Below are positions 1-8,756 of a stretch of DNA of 64,000 bases, in pieces; position 1 is the stretch's first letter; every line of letters starts with the position of its first letter. The notes below the pieces were generated by a model. The model was not told where the DNA came from, ran no database searches, and saw only the letters and a program-made list of their open reading frames with translations. The stretch spans positions 2,728,001-2,792,000 of the forward strand of contig NZ_CP040748.1 of NCBI RefSeq assembly GCF_006007965.1, written 5' to 3'. The stretch is from Nocardioides jishulii (GTDB taxonomy: Bacteria > Actinomycetota > Actinomycetes > Propionibacteriales > Nocardioidaceae). Both the position numbers and the translations under genes were made by a program.

Positions 1-842
<842 letters not shown>

Positions 843-882
843 GGTGCCAGCGACTCCTTGTCGGATGGGTCCAGACGGATTG

Positions 883-894
883 CTTGATATCAAG
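883..894. promoter_or_regulatory. 12-bp palindrome CTTGATATCAAG in the icd/aquaporin divergent promoter
   Basis: The 12-mer is its own reverse complement; read toward icd it extends to TATCTTGATATCAAG. It sits 41 nt upstream of the icd ATG and 56 nt upstream of the aquaporin ATG. The shape (CTTGA-TCAAG dyad) resembles operators of MarR-family regulators in actinobacteria, which is an inference; no regulator gene is adjacent. Confidence 0.4.
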
Positions 895-949
895 ATACCT
901 GACCGGAAATGGGTCTGGCCCCTCGCCCGTCACCGTGGGAAGGTGAAAC

Positions 950-1750
950 ATGGCGAGCAAATCCCAGACTGGCTCCATCAACGCACAGCCCACGACCGGG
1001 CACAAGATTGCGGCCGAGTTCATCGGCACCTTCGCCCTGGTCCTGTTCGGTGTCGGCGCTGCCCTCATGAGCGGCGGCAACTACGTCGCGACCGGTTTCT
1101 CCTTCGGCCTGGTCGTGATGGTCATGGCCGCCGCGATGTCCCACATCTCCGGTGGCCACTTCAACCCGGCGGTCTCCTTCGGCGCCGCCGTCGGCGGACG
1201 CCTGCCCTGGCCGCAGGTGCCGATCTACTGGGCCTCGCAGCTCCTCGGAGGAATCCTCGCGGGCGCGACGCTCTACTTCCTGATGCAGGGCTTCCCGGGC
1301 TACGACGTGGCCAGGGGCGGCCTCGGCCAGAACGGCTACGGCGACCAGTCGGTCAACGGCTACGAGGTCGGCCAGGCCTTCGTGCTCGAGACCCTCATGA
1401 CGCTGATGTTCCTGTGGGTCATCCTCGCGGTCACCGACCGCCGCGCCCGAGCCACCGGCCTCTTCGCCCCCACGGCCATCGGCATGGCCCTGACCATCAT
1501 CCACTTCGCCTCCATGGGCGCCACGGGCACCTCGGTCAACCCGGCGCGCTCGATCGGCCCGGCGCTCTTCGTCGGGGTCGACGCGATCGAACAGCTCTGG
1601 CTGTTCGTCTGCGCCCCGCTCCTGGGGGCCGCGATCGCCGGCGTCACCTACGCCCTGCTCTTCGGCAGGGAGCCGCTGGACGAGGCCGACGAGCCAGAGG
1701 AGGTCGACGAGGTGGTCGAGGTCTACGAGGTCGAGGACCGCGACCAGTGA
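950..1750 (+). CDS. aqpZ: Aquaporin Z-like water channel
   Basis: Six-helix MIP-family channel of 266 aa. Both NPA boxes are present: NPAV at 72-75 (in SGGHFNPAVS) and NPAR at 197-200 (in TSVNPARS). The selectivity-filter residues expected of a water-selective aquaporin can be read as Phe52 (SFGLVVM), His185 (TIIHF), Thr before the second NPA, and Arg200, so this is an AqpZ-type rather than a glycerol facilitator. The C-terminal 35 residues form an unusual, strongly acidic tail (EADEPEEVDEVVEVYEVEDRDQ pattern). Start ATG at 950 is preceded by GGGAAGGTG. It is divergent from icd and ends only 3 bp before a convergent gene, with no terminator between. Confidence 0.92.
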   Translation: MASKSQTGSINAQPTTGHKIAAEFIGTFALVLFGVGAALMSGGNYVATGFSFGLVVMVMAAAMSHISGGHFNPAVSFGAAVGGRLPWPQVPIYWASQLLGGILAGATLYFLMQGFPGYDVARGGLGQNGYGDQSVNGYEVGQAFVLETLMTLMFLWVILAVTDRRARATGLFAPTAIGMALTIIHFASMGATGTSVNPARSIGPALFVGVDAIEQLWLFVCAPLLGAAIAGVTYALLFGREPLDEADEPEEVDEVVEVYEVEDRDQ

Positions 1751-1753
1751 GGC

Positions 1754-2506
1754 TCACCGCCCCGGCTGCCACTCCTCCAGCTCGAGGCGGACGTCCGGTC
1801 CGACCGCGCGGACCACACCCACATCCCGGACCACCGTGACCTCGGTGACGCGCTCCTCCCCACGGCTGGCCCCGTTGCGCAGCAGGAGCCGCACCCCGTC
1901 GTCGTAGCGTCCGGCCGGCACGGCGACGTCGTCGACCGACTCCCCCACCTCGACCACCCAGCGCTCTTCACCGGCGAGGGGCTGCACGAGGTGGGCGTCG
2001 CCGCGGCGGGGAGCCGCGGCCAGGACCAGTCCGGCGGGCGTGCCGTCGGAGACGTCCCAGAGTCCTTCACGCCCCAGCAGCCAGAGGTTGCCGACCACGT
2101 CCTGGGCGACCCAGTGCTCCACGGTCGAGGCCTCACCCTCGCGCTCCACGACGGTGCGCACGGCGGTCGCCCCGATGCCGTCGACGTCGACCGGGTCGCC
2201 CAGCACCGTGACCCTCACGGTCGCTGCCTCCCCGTCGACCTCACCGGCGTACGCCCAGCTCGCGCCGGGCGCCAGCGGGAGCCACGGATGGTCGACCTCG
2301 GCCACGAACTCGGTCGGCGGGCCGGTGATCTCGTCGACGCCGGTGGGCGCGATGCGGCGCGGGGAGCCGATCTCGACCGCGACCACGACAGCCACCAGCA
2401 GCGCCAGCGCGAGCACCCAGAGCAGCGTGCGACGTACGCCGCCCCGTCGGCGCAGGGACGGACGTGTGGGGTCGACGTCGTGGCGGGGGGCACGAGCAGA
2501 CTCCAT
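1754..2506 (-). CDS. Membrane-anchored hypothetical protein
   Basis: Protein of 250 aa starting at ATG 2506 (an upstream in-frame ATG at 2530 adds eight residues and has no better ribosome site). A basic N-terminus (about 25 aa, ending RRRGGVRR) precedes one hydrophobic helix (TLLWVLALALLVAVVVAVEIG), then an extracytoplasmic domain. That domain begins with VDHPWLPLAPGASWAYAG, a pattern I associate with secreted actinobacterial proteins of unknown function that share the N-P-W-x-P-L-x-P-G-x-x-W-x-Y motif. No catalytic motif is visible. It is divergent from mdh, and convergent with the aquaporin gene. Confidence 0.75.
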   Translation of the reverse strand: MESARAPRHDVDPTRPSLRRRGGVRRTLLWVLALALLVAVVVAVEIGSPRRIAPTGVDEITGPPTEFVAEVDHPWLPLAPGASWAYAGEVDGEAATVRVTVLGDPVDVDGIGATAVRTVVEREGEASTVEHWVAQDVVGNLWLLGREGLWDVSDGTPAGLVLAAAPRRGDAHLVQPLAGEERWVVEVGESVDDVAVPAGRYDDGVRLLLRNGASRGEERVTEVTVVRDVGVVRAVGPDVRLELEEWQPGR

Positions 2507-2606
2507 GGCTCCAGCATGCCAGCGCCTCAAGAGGAGGCGCCCGAGGCCTCCAGATGGCTAGAGTCGGTGCGAACTCGCTTTGTTCACCCATCTTTGAGGA
2601 GCCCTT

Positions 2607-3596
2607 GTGTCAACCTCTGCCCCACTCAAGGTGGCCGTGACCGGTGCCGCCGGTCAGATCGGCTACAGCCTGCTCTTCCGTCTTGCGTCCGGCGCCCTCG
2701 CCGCGGATCGCCAGATCCAGCTCCAGCTCCTGGAGATCGAGCCCGCGCTGAAGGCCCTCGAAGGTGTCGTCATGGAGCTCGACGACTGCGCCTTCCCGAA
2801 CCTGGCCGGTGTCGAGATCGGTTCGGACCCCGAGAAGATCTTCGACGGCGTCAACCTCGCGCTGCTGGTCGGCGCACGGCCGCGCGGTCCGGGCATGGAG
2901 CGCAGTGACCTGCTCTCGGCCAACGGCGCGATCTTCACGGCTCAGGGCAAGGCCCTCAACAAGGTGGCGGCCGACGACGTGCGCATCGGGGTGACCGGCA
3001 ACCCTGCCAACACCAACGCCCTCATCGCCATGACCAACGCGCCCGACATCCCTGACGAGCGCTTCTCGGCACTGACCCGCCTGGACCACAACCGGGCGAT
3101 CTCCCAGCTCGCCGCCAAGACCGGCGCCGCCGTCACCGACATCACCCACATGACCATCTGGGGCAACCACTCGGCCACCCAGTACCCCGACCTGTTCAAC
3201 GCCCAGGTCAAGGGGCAGAACGCCGCCGAGCTGGTCAACGACCAGGAGTGGCTCGAGTCGACCTTCATCCCGACCGTCGCCAAGCGTGGCGCAGCCATCA
3301 TCGAGGCGCGGGGCTCCTCCTCGGCCGCCTCCGCCGCCTCGGCGACCATCGACGCCGCCCGTGACTGGCTCTTCGGCACCCCCGAGGGCGACTGGGTCTC
3401 GATGGCCGTGAAGTCCAGCGGCGAGTACGGCGTGGCCGAGGGCCTGATCTCCTCGTTCCCCGTCACCACCTCGGGTGGCGACTGGACGATCGTCGAGGGC
3501 CTTGAGGTCAGTGACTTCTCGCGCGGCAAGATCGACGCCACGGTCGCCGAGCTCGCCGACGAGCGCAAGGCCGTCACGGAGCTGGGCCTCATCTGA
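2607..3596 (+). CDS. mdh: Malate dehydrogenase (NAD)
   Basis: TCA-cycle enzyme oxidising malate to oxaloacetate; 329 aa, the usual length for the actinobacterial MDH type. Visible: nucleotide-binding GAAGQIGYS (13-21), the arginine-rich active-site loop [11 protein letters not shown] (89-99), LDHNRA (159-164) with the substrate aspartate/arginine pair, and [11 protein letters not shown] with catalytic His188. The start is GTG at 2607 with GAGGAG ending 6 nt upstream. A -10-like TAGAGT lies at 2559-2564. It stands alone in its direction and is closed by a strong hairpin at 3606-3643. Confidence 0.96.
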   Translation: MSTSAPLKVAVTGAAGQIGYSLLFRLASGALAADRQIQLQLLEIEPALKALEGVVMELDDCAFPNLAGVEIGSDPEKIFDGVNLALLVGARPRGPGMERSDLLSANGAIFTAQGKALNKVAADDVRIGVTGNPANTNALIAMTNAPDIPDERFSALTRLDHNRAISQLAAKTGAAVTDITHMTIWGNHSATQYPDLFNAQVKGQNAAELVNDQEWLESTFIPTVAKRGAAIIEARGSSSAASAASATIDAARDWLFGTPEGDWVSMAVKSSGEYGVAEGLISSFPVTTSGGDWTIVEGLEVSDFSRGKIDATVAELADERKAVTELGLI

Positions 3597-3605
3597 GCCC
3601 TGACC

Positions 3606-3643
3606 AGGTCAGCGCTGGGGCGAGCACCGCCCAGCGCTGACCT
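3606..3643. terminator. Bidirectional hairpin between mdh and the DUF3017 gene
   Basis: Perfect 14-bp stem (AGGTCAGCGCTGGG at 3606-3619 with its complement at 3630-3643) and a 10-nt loop. It lies between convergent stop codons; no T-run follows, as is common in high-GC actinobacteria. Confidence 0.75.
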
Positions 3644-3658
3644 GTCAGTCGAGCGCGT

Positions 3659-4015
3659 TCAGACGGGTTGGTCCGGGATCACGCTGGCCAGCGTGGCGAG
3701 CGATGCCGCGACCACCAGGTAGAGACCCACGTCGACCGGCTTGGAGCGTACGGCCAGCATCCCGGCGTCCTGCTCCTTGAGCGCCAGCCGCAGGGCGGCA
3801 CCGGCGACCAGGGCGCCCGCGAAGATGCGGATGCCGACGCGCCACGACCCGAAGACCACCACGAGGATGCCGACGAGGACCACGGCGAGCATGGCCAGGT
3901 AGAGGGCGCCGCCGATTGTCGAGGGGTAGCGGCGCTCGACCGGCCCGTCCTCGACCTCGTAGGGGGGCTCAGGGGGTCGCTCCCCCTGAGGGACCACGCC
4001 GTCCTCCACCGTCAC
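3659..4015 (-). CDS. DUF3017 small membrane protein
   Basis: Protein of 118 aa from GTG 4015, two nucleotides after the folD stop, so almost certainly translationally coupled to folD. An acidic N-terminal 30 residues lead into three hydrophobic segments (about 34-57, 60-79 and 94-114). Position, size and topology match the DUF3017 family, which is regularly found directly after folD in actinobacteria; its function is unknown. A much longer open frame in the same register continues upstream through folD, but its composition is that of a shadow frame. It is the last gene of the purN-purH-folD unit. Confidence 0.8.
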   Translation of the reverse strand: MTVEDGVVPQGERPPEPPYEVEDGPVERRYPSTIGGALYLAMLAVVLVGILVVVFGSWRVGIRIFAGALVAGAALRLALKEQDAGMLAVRSKPVDVGLYLVVAASLATLASVIPDQPV

Positions 4016-4017
4016 CC

Positions 4018-4887
4018 TCAGGCCTTCGCGTCGCGCCGGGCCGCCTGGGCCTCGGCGATCGTGACGACGTTGGCGAGCAGCATCGCGCGGGTCATCGGCC
4101 CCACGCCACCGGGGTTGGGCGAGACCCACCCGGCGACGTCCCAGACGTCGGGGGCGAGGTCGCCGGCGATCTTGCCGTCGACGCGGGAGACGCCCACGTC
4201 GAGCAGGGCCGCACCGGGCTTCACCATGTCGGCGGTGATGATCCCGGGGACGCCTGCGGCCGCCACCACGATGTCGGCCTGGCGCACGTGCGAGGCCAGG
4301 TCGACGGTGCCGGTGTGGCACAGCGTCACGGTGGCGTTCTCCGAGCGACGGGTCAGCAGCAGACCCAGAGGGCGGCCGACCGTCACACCGCGTCCGACGA
4401 CGACCACCTCGGCGCCGTTGATCTGCACGTCGTGGCGACGCAGCAGCTCGACGATGCCGAACGGCGTGCACGGCAGGGGCGCCTCGGTCCCGAGCACCAG
4501 CCACCCGAGGTTGGTGGGGTGCAGGCCGTCGGCGTCCTTGGCCGGGTCGATCAACCCGAGGACCCTGTTCTCGTCGCGGCCCCGCGGCAACGGGAGCTGG
4601 ACGATGTAGCCGGTGCAGGCCGGGTCGTCGTTGAGCTGGCGGACGGCGTCCTCGATCTCCTCCTGGGAGGCGGTCTCGGGGAGGTCGATGCGGATCGAGG
4701 CGATGCCCACCTCGGCGCAGTCCTTGTGCTTGCCACCGACGTACCAGCGCGACCCGGGGTCGTCGCCGACCAGGATCGTGCCGAGACCGGGGGTGATGCC
4801 CTGCTCCGCGAGCGCGGCGACCCGGCCCCGGAGCTCCTCCTTGATCGCCGCAGCGGTGGCGGAGCCGTCGAGCTTGCGTGCAGTCAT
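4018..4887 (-). CDS. folD: Bifunctional methylenetetrahydrofolate dehydrogenase / cyclohydrolase
   Basis: Interconverts 5,10-methylene-, methenyl- and 10-formyl-tetrahydrofolate, the one-carbon donor used by PurN and PurH. Length 289 aa. Seen: YVGGKHKDC (49-57) with catalytic Tyr49 and Lys53, the QLPLPRG folate motif, [15 protein letters not shown] of the NADP site, and the C-terminal signature [18 protein letters not shown]. It lies 23 nt after purH on the same strand, and thus downstream of the ZTP riboswitch that controls purH. ZTP accumulates when 10-formyl-THF is short, so co-regulation of folD with purH fits its role. Confidence 0.96.
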   Translation of the reverse strand: MTARKLDGSATAAAIKEELRGRVAALAEQGITPGLGTILVGDDPGSRWYVGGKHKDCAEVGIASIRIDLPETASQEEIEDAVRQLNDDPACTGYIVQLPLPRGRDENRVLGLIDPAKDADGLHPTNLGWLVLGTEAPLPCTPFGIVELLRRHDVQINGAEVVVVGRGVTVGRPLGLLLTRRSENATVTLCHTGTVDLASHVRQADIVVAAAGVPGIITADMVKPGAALLDVGVSRVDGKIAGDLAPDVWDVAGWVSPNPGGVGPMTRAMLLANVVTIAEAQAARRDAKA

Positions 4888-4910
4888 TCGCGTGTGGTCC
4901 CTCTCGCGGA

Positions 4911-6572
4911 TCAGTGGAAGAAGTGGCGGGTGCCGGTGAAGTACATCGTCACGCCGGCCGCCTGGCAGGCCTCGATGGTCAGCGCGTCACGCACCGAGCC
5001 ACCGGGCTGGACGATCGCCTTGACGCCGGCCTCGATGAGGATCTGCGGGCCGTCCTCGAAGGGGAAGAAGGCGTCGGAGGCTGCGACGGCACCGCGAGCG
5101 CGCTCCTGGCCCTCGACGAGCGTGTTGGCGCGCTCGACGGCGAGGCGGCAGGAGTCGACGCGGTTGACCTGGCCCATGCCGATGCCGACCGAGCCGCCGT
5201 CCTTGGCCAGCAGGATCGCGTTGGACTTGGCCGAGCGGCAGGCCTTCCAGGCGAACGCGAGGTCGGCCAGGGTCGCCTCGTCGGCTGCCTCGCCCGTCGC
5301 CAGGGTCCAGCTGGTCGGGTCGTCGCCGCCACCCTCGACCACTGCGTCGACGTGGTCGACCGTCTGCACCAGCAGGCCGCCCGAGATCGGACGGGTCTCG
5401 ACCGGGGCACCACCGTCGACCGGAGCCACGAGGATGCGGATGTTCTTCTTGCGGGCGAGGATCTCCACGGCACCGTCCTCGTAGCCCGGAGCCACGATGA
5501 CCTCGGTGAAGACCTCGGCGACCTGCTCGGCCATCTCGACCGAGACGGGGCGGTTGGAGGCGATCACGCCACCGAAGGCGGAGACCGGGTCGCACTCGTG
5601 GGCCCGGCGGTGCGCCTGGGCGATGTCGGAGCCGACGGCCACGCCGCACGGGTTGGCGTGCTTGATGATCGCGACGGCAGGCTCTGCGAAGTCGCCTGCC
5701 GCTCGGCGCGCGGCATCGGTGTCCACGTAGTTGTTGTAGGACATCTCCTTGCCGTGCAGCTGCTCCGCCTGCGCGAGACCGGTCGCACCGGAGCCGTTGA
5801 CGTAGAGCGCCGCCTTCTGGTGCGGGTTCTCGCCGTAGCGGAGCACGGTGGACTTCTCGTAGGTGGCGCCGATCCACGCCGGGAAGCCGGTCGAGGTGCC
5901 CTCCTCGTCGACCGAGGAGTCGGTGAGCACCGACCCCATCCAGCTCGCGACCGCGACGTCGTAGGAGGCGGTGTGGACGAAGGCCGCGGCGGCGAGCTTC
6001 TTGCGCTCCGCGTAGGTGAAGCCACCGGCGGCCACGGCGGCCAGCACGGCGTCGTAGGCGGTCACGTCGGTGACGACGGCGACCGAGGGGTGGTTCTTGG
6101 CGGCGGCACGCACCATCGAGGGGCCGCCGATGTCGATCTGCTCGACGCACTCGTCCGGGGTGGCGCCGGAGGCCACCGTCTGGGTGAACGGGTAGAGGTT
6201 GACCACGACGAGGTCGAAGGGAGCGACGCCGAGCTCGTCGAGCTGGTCGACGTGGTCCTGGAGGCGGCGGTCGGCGAGGATGCCGGCGTGCACGCGGGGG
6301 TGCAGGGTCTTGACGCGGCCGTCGAGGCACTCGGGGAAGCCGGTGAGCTCCTCGACCTTCGTGACGGGCAGGCCGAGCTTCTCGATCAGGGCGGCGGAGC
6401 CACCGGTGGAGACGAGCTCGACACCGGCGTCGTGCAAGCCACGGACGAGGCCCTCGAGACCGGTCTTGTCGTAGACCGAGACCAGCGCCCGACGGATCGG
6501 GACCTGTCGGTCGGCGCTGTGCTGATGGGCGCCGGAGGCGTGGGGCTGGTGGGCGGTGGGCACGGAAGACAC
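4911..6572 (-). CDS. purH: Bifunctional AICAR transformylase / IMP cyclohydrolase
   Basis: Last two steps of purine synthesis: AICAR is formylated with 10-formyl-THF and cyclised to IMP. Length 553 aa. The N-terminal IMP-cyclohydrolase (MGS-like) domain starts at about residue 22 ([16 protein letters not shown]) and has [21 protein letters not shown]; the transformylase domain carries [39 protein letters not shown] and the C-terminal QPGGSVRD. The start is GTG at 6572, preceded at once by GAGGAGAAGCA; the open frame continues 55 codons upstream only because it crosses the riboswitch. AICAR itself is ZMP, so this gene consumes the precursor of the riboswitch ligand. Confidence 0.96.
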   Translation of the reverse strand: MSSVPTAHQPHASGAHQHSADRQVPIRRALVSVYDKTGLEGLVRGLHDAGVELVSTGGSAALIEKLGLPVTKVEELTGFPECLDGRVKTLHPRVHAGILADRRLQDHVDQLDELGVAPFDLVVVNLYPFTQTVASGATPDECVEQIDIGGPSMVRAAAKNHPSVAVVTDVTAYDAVLAAVAAGGFTYAERKKLAAAAFVHTASYDVAVASWMGSVLTDSSVDEEGTSTGFPAWIGATYEKSTVLRYGENPHQKAALYVNGSGATGLAQAEQLHGKEMSYNNYVDTDAARRAAGDFAEPAVAIIKHANPCGVAVGSDIAQAHRRAHECDPVSAFGGVIASNRPVSVEMAEQVAEVFTEVIVAPGYEDGAVEILARKKNIRILVAPVDGGAPVETRPISGGLLVQTVDHVDAVVEGGGDDPTSWTLATGEAADEATLADLAFAWKACRSAKSNAILLAKDGGSVGIGMGQVNRVDSCRLAVERANTLVEGQERARGAVAASDAFFPFEDGPQILIEAGVKAIVQPGGSVRDALTIEACQAAGVTMYFTGTRHFFH

Positions 6573-6608
6573 TGCTTCTCCTCGGTTTGTTGTCTCGTGG
6601 AGAGAGCA
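6573..6608 (-). promoter_or_regulatory. Predicted translational expression platform of the ZTP riboswitch
   Basis: TGCTCTCTCC (6608-6599) can pair with GGAGAAGCA (6581-6573), the purH ribosome-binding site next to its GTG, giving nine pairs with one bulged C. Its first five bases are the 3' strand of aptamer helix P3, so the two helices exclude each other. Ligand-stabilised P3 would free the ribosome site: an ON switch, the sign known for ZTP switches. The pairing is read from sequence; the mechanism is inferred. Confidence 0.65.
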
Positions 6609-6691
6609 CCCAGGCGGTCGATGCTCGTCAGTTCCCCTGCTGGGGCCACTCCCCGGTGGTTGCCCACCTTCGCCAGTCGTGTGCGCCCAGC
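6604..6691 (-). ncRNA. ZTP (pfl motif) riboswitch aptamer upstream of purH
   Basis: The minus-strand sequence fits the pfl/ZTP aptamer part by part. P1 is GCTGGG (6691-6686) with CCCAGC (6644-6639). The conserved ACGACTGGCG lies at 6680-6671. P2 is GGTGG (6668-6664) closed by a GCAA tetraloop with CCACC (6659-6655), then the invariant CGGGGAG. P3 is GAGCA (6626-6622) with TGCTC (6608-6604) and holds the hallmark loop CGACCGCCTGGG. GGCG (6674-6671) can form the pseudoknot with CGCC in that loop. ZTP riboswitches are known upstream of purH and folD, exactly the genes that follow. The aptamer begins 10 nt after the purN stop. Confidence 0.9.
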
Positions 6692-6700
6692 GTAGTCGAC

Positions 6701-7324
6701 TCAGCCGATGCGGACACGCCTGCCCTCGACGCTCCACCCCTCACGGCACATCCGTCCCACCGCGTCGACCAGCATCGCCCGCTCGGCCACCTTGATCCGC
6801 TCGTGGAGCGACTCGACGGTGTCGTCGTCGAGCACCTCGACGACGCTCTGCGCGATGATCTGGCCGGTGTCGACGCCGGCGTCGACGACGAAGAGCGTGC
6901 ACCCGGTGACCTTGACGCCGTACTCCAGGGCGTCGGCGGGGCCGCGTACGCCCGGGAAGGACGGCGACAGGGCGGGGTGCGTGTTGACCACCCGGTGCTC
7001 GAAAGCCTCGAGGAAGTCGGCGCTGACCAGCTTCATGAAGCCGGCGAGCACCACCAGGTCGGGCTCGAAGCCGGCGACCGCGCGGCGCAGCGCGAGGTCC
7101 CACGCGTCGCGGGAGTCGTGCTGGGAGAGCTGCTTGACGAAGGTGGGGATGCCGGCACGCTCGGCCCGAGCCAGTCCTTCGACGTCGAAGCGGTCGGCGC
7201 CCACGGCGACCACCTTCGCGCCGAACGCAGGGTCCTCGCACGCGTCGAGCAGCGCCTGCAGGTTGGTGCCCGATCCGGACACGAGGACGACGAGGCGAGC
7301 GGGGGTGTGGTCAACGGTGGGCAC
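6701..7324 (-). CDS. purN: Phosphoribosylglycinamide formyltransferase (10-formyl-THF dependent)
   Basis: Formylates GAR to FGAR in purine synthesis. Length 207 aa. Seen: the phosphate-binding loop [11 protein letters not shown] (16-26), [15 protein letters not shown], then [14 protein letters not shown] with the catalytic Asn/His, and [13 protein letters not shown] with the catalytic Asp. It follows the DUF6350 gene by 9 bp and precedes the ZTP riboswitch-purH-folD block on the same strand, so DUF6350-purN-purH-folD-DUF3017 is probably one transcription unit with the riboswitch placed internally after purN. Confidence 0.95.
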   Translation of the reverse strand: MPTVDHTPARLVVLVSGSGTNLQALLDACEDPAFGAKVVAVGADRFDVEGLARAERAGIPTFVKQLSQHDSRDAWDLALRRAVAGFEPDLVVLAGFMKLVSADFLEAFEHRVVNTHPALSPSFPGVRGPADALEYGVKVTGCTLFVVDAGVDTGQIIAQSVVEVLDDDTVESLHERIKVAERAMLVDAVGRMCREGWSVEGRRVRIG

Positions 7325-7333
7325 GCGGGGAGT

Positions 7334-8644
7334 CTAGGACTCCGGCTCGCCGACCGGCGTCGGCGGTTCCTCGACCACGACGTCCTCGAGGGGCACCGAC
7401 GTACGCCGCTGCCACCACGTGATCGCCAGGCCTCCGGCCAACGCGCCCAGGCCGAGCCAGACCACGGCGTGCAGCCCGACCTCGCCGGCCTGCGCCCCGA
7501 CCTCGCGGAGGCGACCGGGTCCGGCCGCTCCCCCGGCGACGGCCGTCAGCAGGGTCAGCAGGGCCGCCGCGACGAGGCCCGCGCCACAGCCGCGCAGCGC
7601 GCCCTCGTCCCAGCGCAGGGTCGGTCGCTCCCCCTGGTGGCGCCACGCGGCCCAGGCAGCGACGGCGACGGCCACGACAGCGCTGGCGCCCCACCAGGCC
7701 GACGGGGTGCCGGCCTCGGGCAGGGCAGCGAGCAACGGCAGCAGGGGCAGCGGTCCCAAGGTCACGACGGTCGGCGACACGACGGTCCCGACCCCGACCG
7801 CGAAGCCGGGTCCGAGCAGGAACGCACTCGTCATCAGGACGGCGTTGGGGGCGAAGCCGACGTTGAGCAGGACGAGCTGGAGCGCCTCGGCGCCGGAGAG
7901 GCCCAGGCTGTCGACCATCTCCAGGGCCTGCCCCAGGCCCAGTCCGAGCGCAGCGACCAGCACCACCAGGCAGACCACCAGCCACCACACCAGCACCCGG
8001 CGGGCGGCGACCACCGCGTGGCGCACCACGGGCGGCAGCTGCGAGACCCATCCCGCGGCGCGGCCCGACCCGGTGGCCACGCCAGGGGCGCCGACGCCCA
8101 GGACGAGGACGAGCGTCCAGAGCAGGACGCGACCGAGCAAGGGGTCGAAGGTGGGCCCGGAGGCCAGGTTGACCACGACCAGGAGGCTGGCGAGGTAGGC
8201 GACCCCGAAGCCGAGGAGGGCCGCGGGCACGGTCCAGTCGCGCTCACCGTCGGAGAGGCGGTGGACGTCAGGGCCGTGCGCCCACACCCGCTCCCCCAGG
8301 CCCAGCGCGCAGCGCCACACCCACCACGCCAGGCCGGCGGTCAGGAGCAGCGGCACGACGGTCACGGCGACGCCGTCGACCATGAAGCCGGAGCCGTGGC
8401 CGACCAGCCAGGCCATCGCCCCGTGGCGTACGCCGTCGGAGGCGCTGCCGTGCGCGCCGGCGTCGCTGAGGAACCAGGAGGCGACTCCCAGCACGCCCGC
8501 CAGCACCAGGGGGCCGGCGACCGCGAGGAGCCCGTGCACGATCCCCCACAGCAGGGCGGGACGAGGGCGGCCGGAGGTGGACGCCTCCTGCTCCTGGGGA
8601 GTGGGCGTCGAGACGGTCGAGGTGGGAGGAAGTGCGGGAGCCAT
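7334..8644 (-). CDS. DUF6350 polytopic membrane protein
   Basis: Membrane protein of 436 aa from ATG 8644 (upstream in-frame extension to 8758 would cross the divergent promoter). About ten to eleven hydrophobic helices fill the length, separated by short loops. Family DUF6350 is assigned from its place directly upstream of purN, its length and topology, as in other actinobacteria; the function is unknown. A central stretch LSGAEALQLVLLNVGFAPNAVLM and GPGFAVGVGTVVSPTVVTLGPLPLLPLLAALP are the best conserved-looking parts. It starts divergently from the sigma-like gene at 8757 with 112 bp between. Confidence 0.75.
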   Translation of the reverse strand: MAPALPPTSTVSTPTPQEQEASTSGRPRPALLWGIVHGLLAVAGPLVLAGVLGVASWFLSDAGAHGSASDGVRHGAMAWLVGHGSGFMVDGVAVTVVPLLLTAGLAWWVWRCALGLGERVWAHGPDVHRLSDGERDWTVPAALLGFGVAYLASLLVVVNLASGPTFDPLLGRVLLWTLVLVLGVGAPGVATGSGRAAGWVSQLPPVVRHAVVAARRVLVWWLVVCLVVLVAALGLGLGQALEMVDSLGLSGAEALQLVLLNVGFAPNAVLMTSAFLLGPGFAVGVGTVVSPTVVTLGPLPLLPLLAALPEAGTPSAWWGASAVVAVAVAAWAAWRHQGERPTLRWDEGALRGCGAGLVAAALLTLLTAVAGGAAGPGRLREVGAQAGEVGLHAVVWLGLGALAGGLAITWWQRRTSVPLEDVVVEEPPTPVGEPES

Positions 8645-8756
8645 GACCCGGCCATCATCGCGCGTCGACCCGGTCCAGTCCGGACAGCCACGCCGCCCGC
8701 CCACCCGGTACGTCGAAGTGCACGGCGCGGGTGTGCCGCGTACCGTGGTGTACGTC

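Noticed and set aside
3662-4504. A 281-aa version of the DUF3017 protein with a long N-terminal extension
   Set aside because: The extra 163 residues are the reverse-frame shadow of folD; GTG 4015 directly after the folD stop gives a normal family length.
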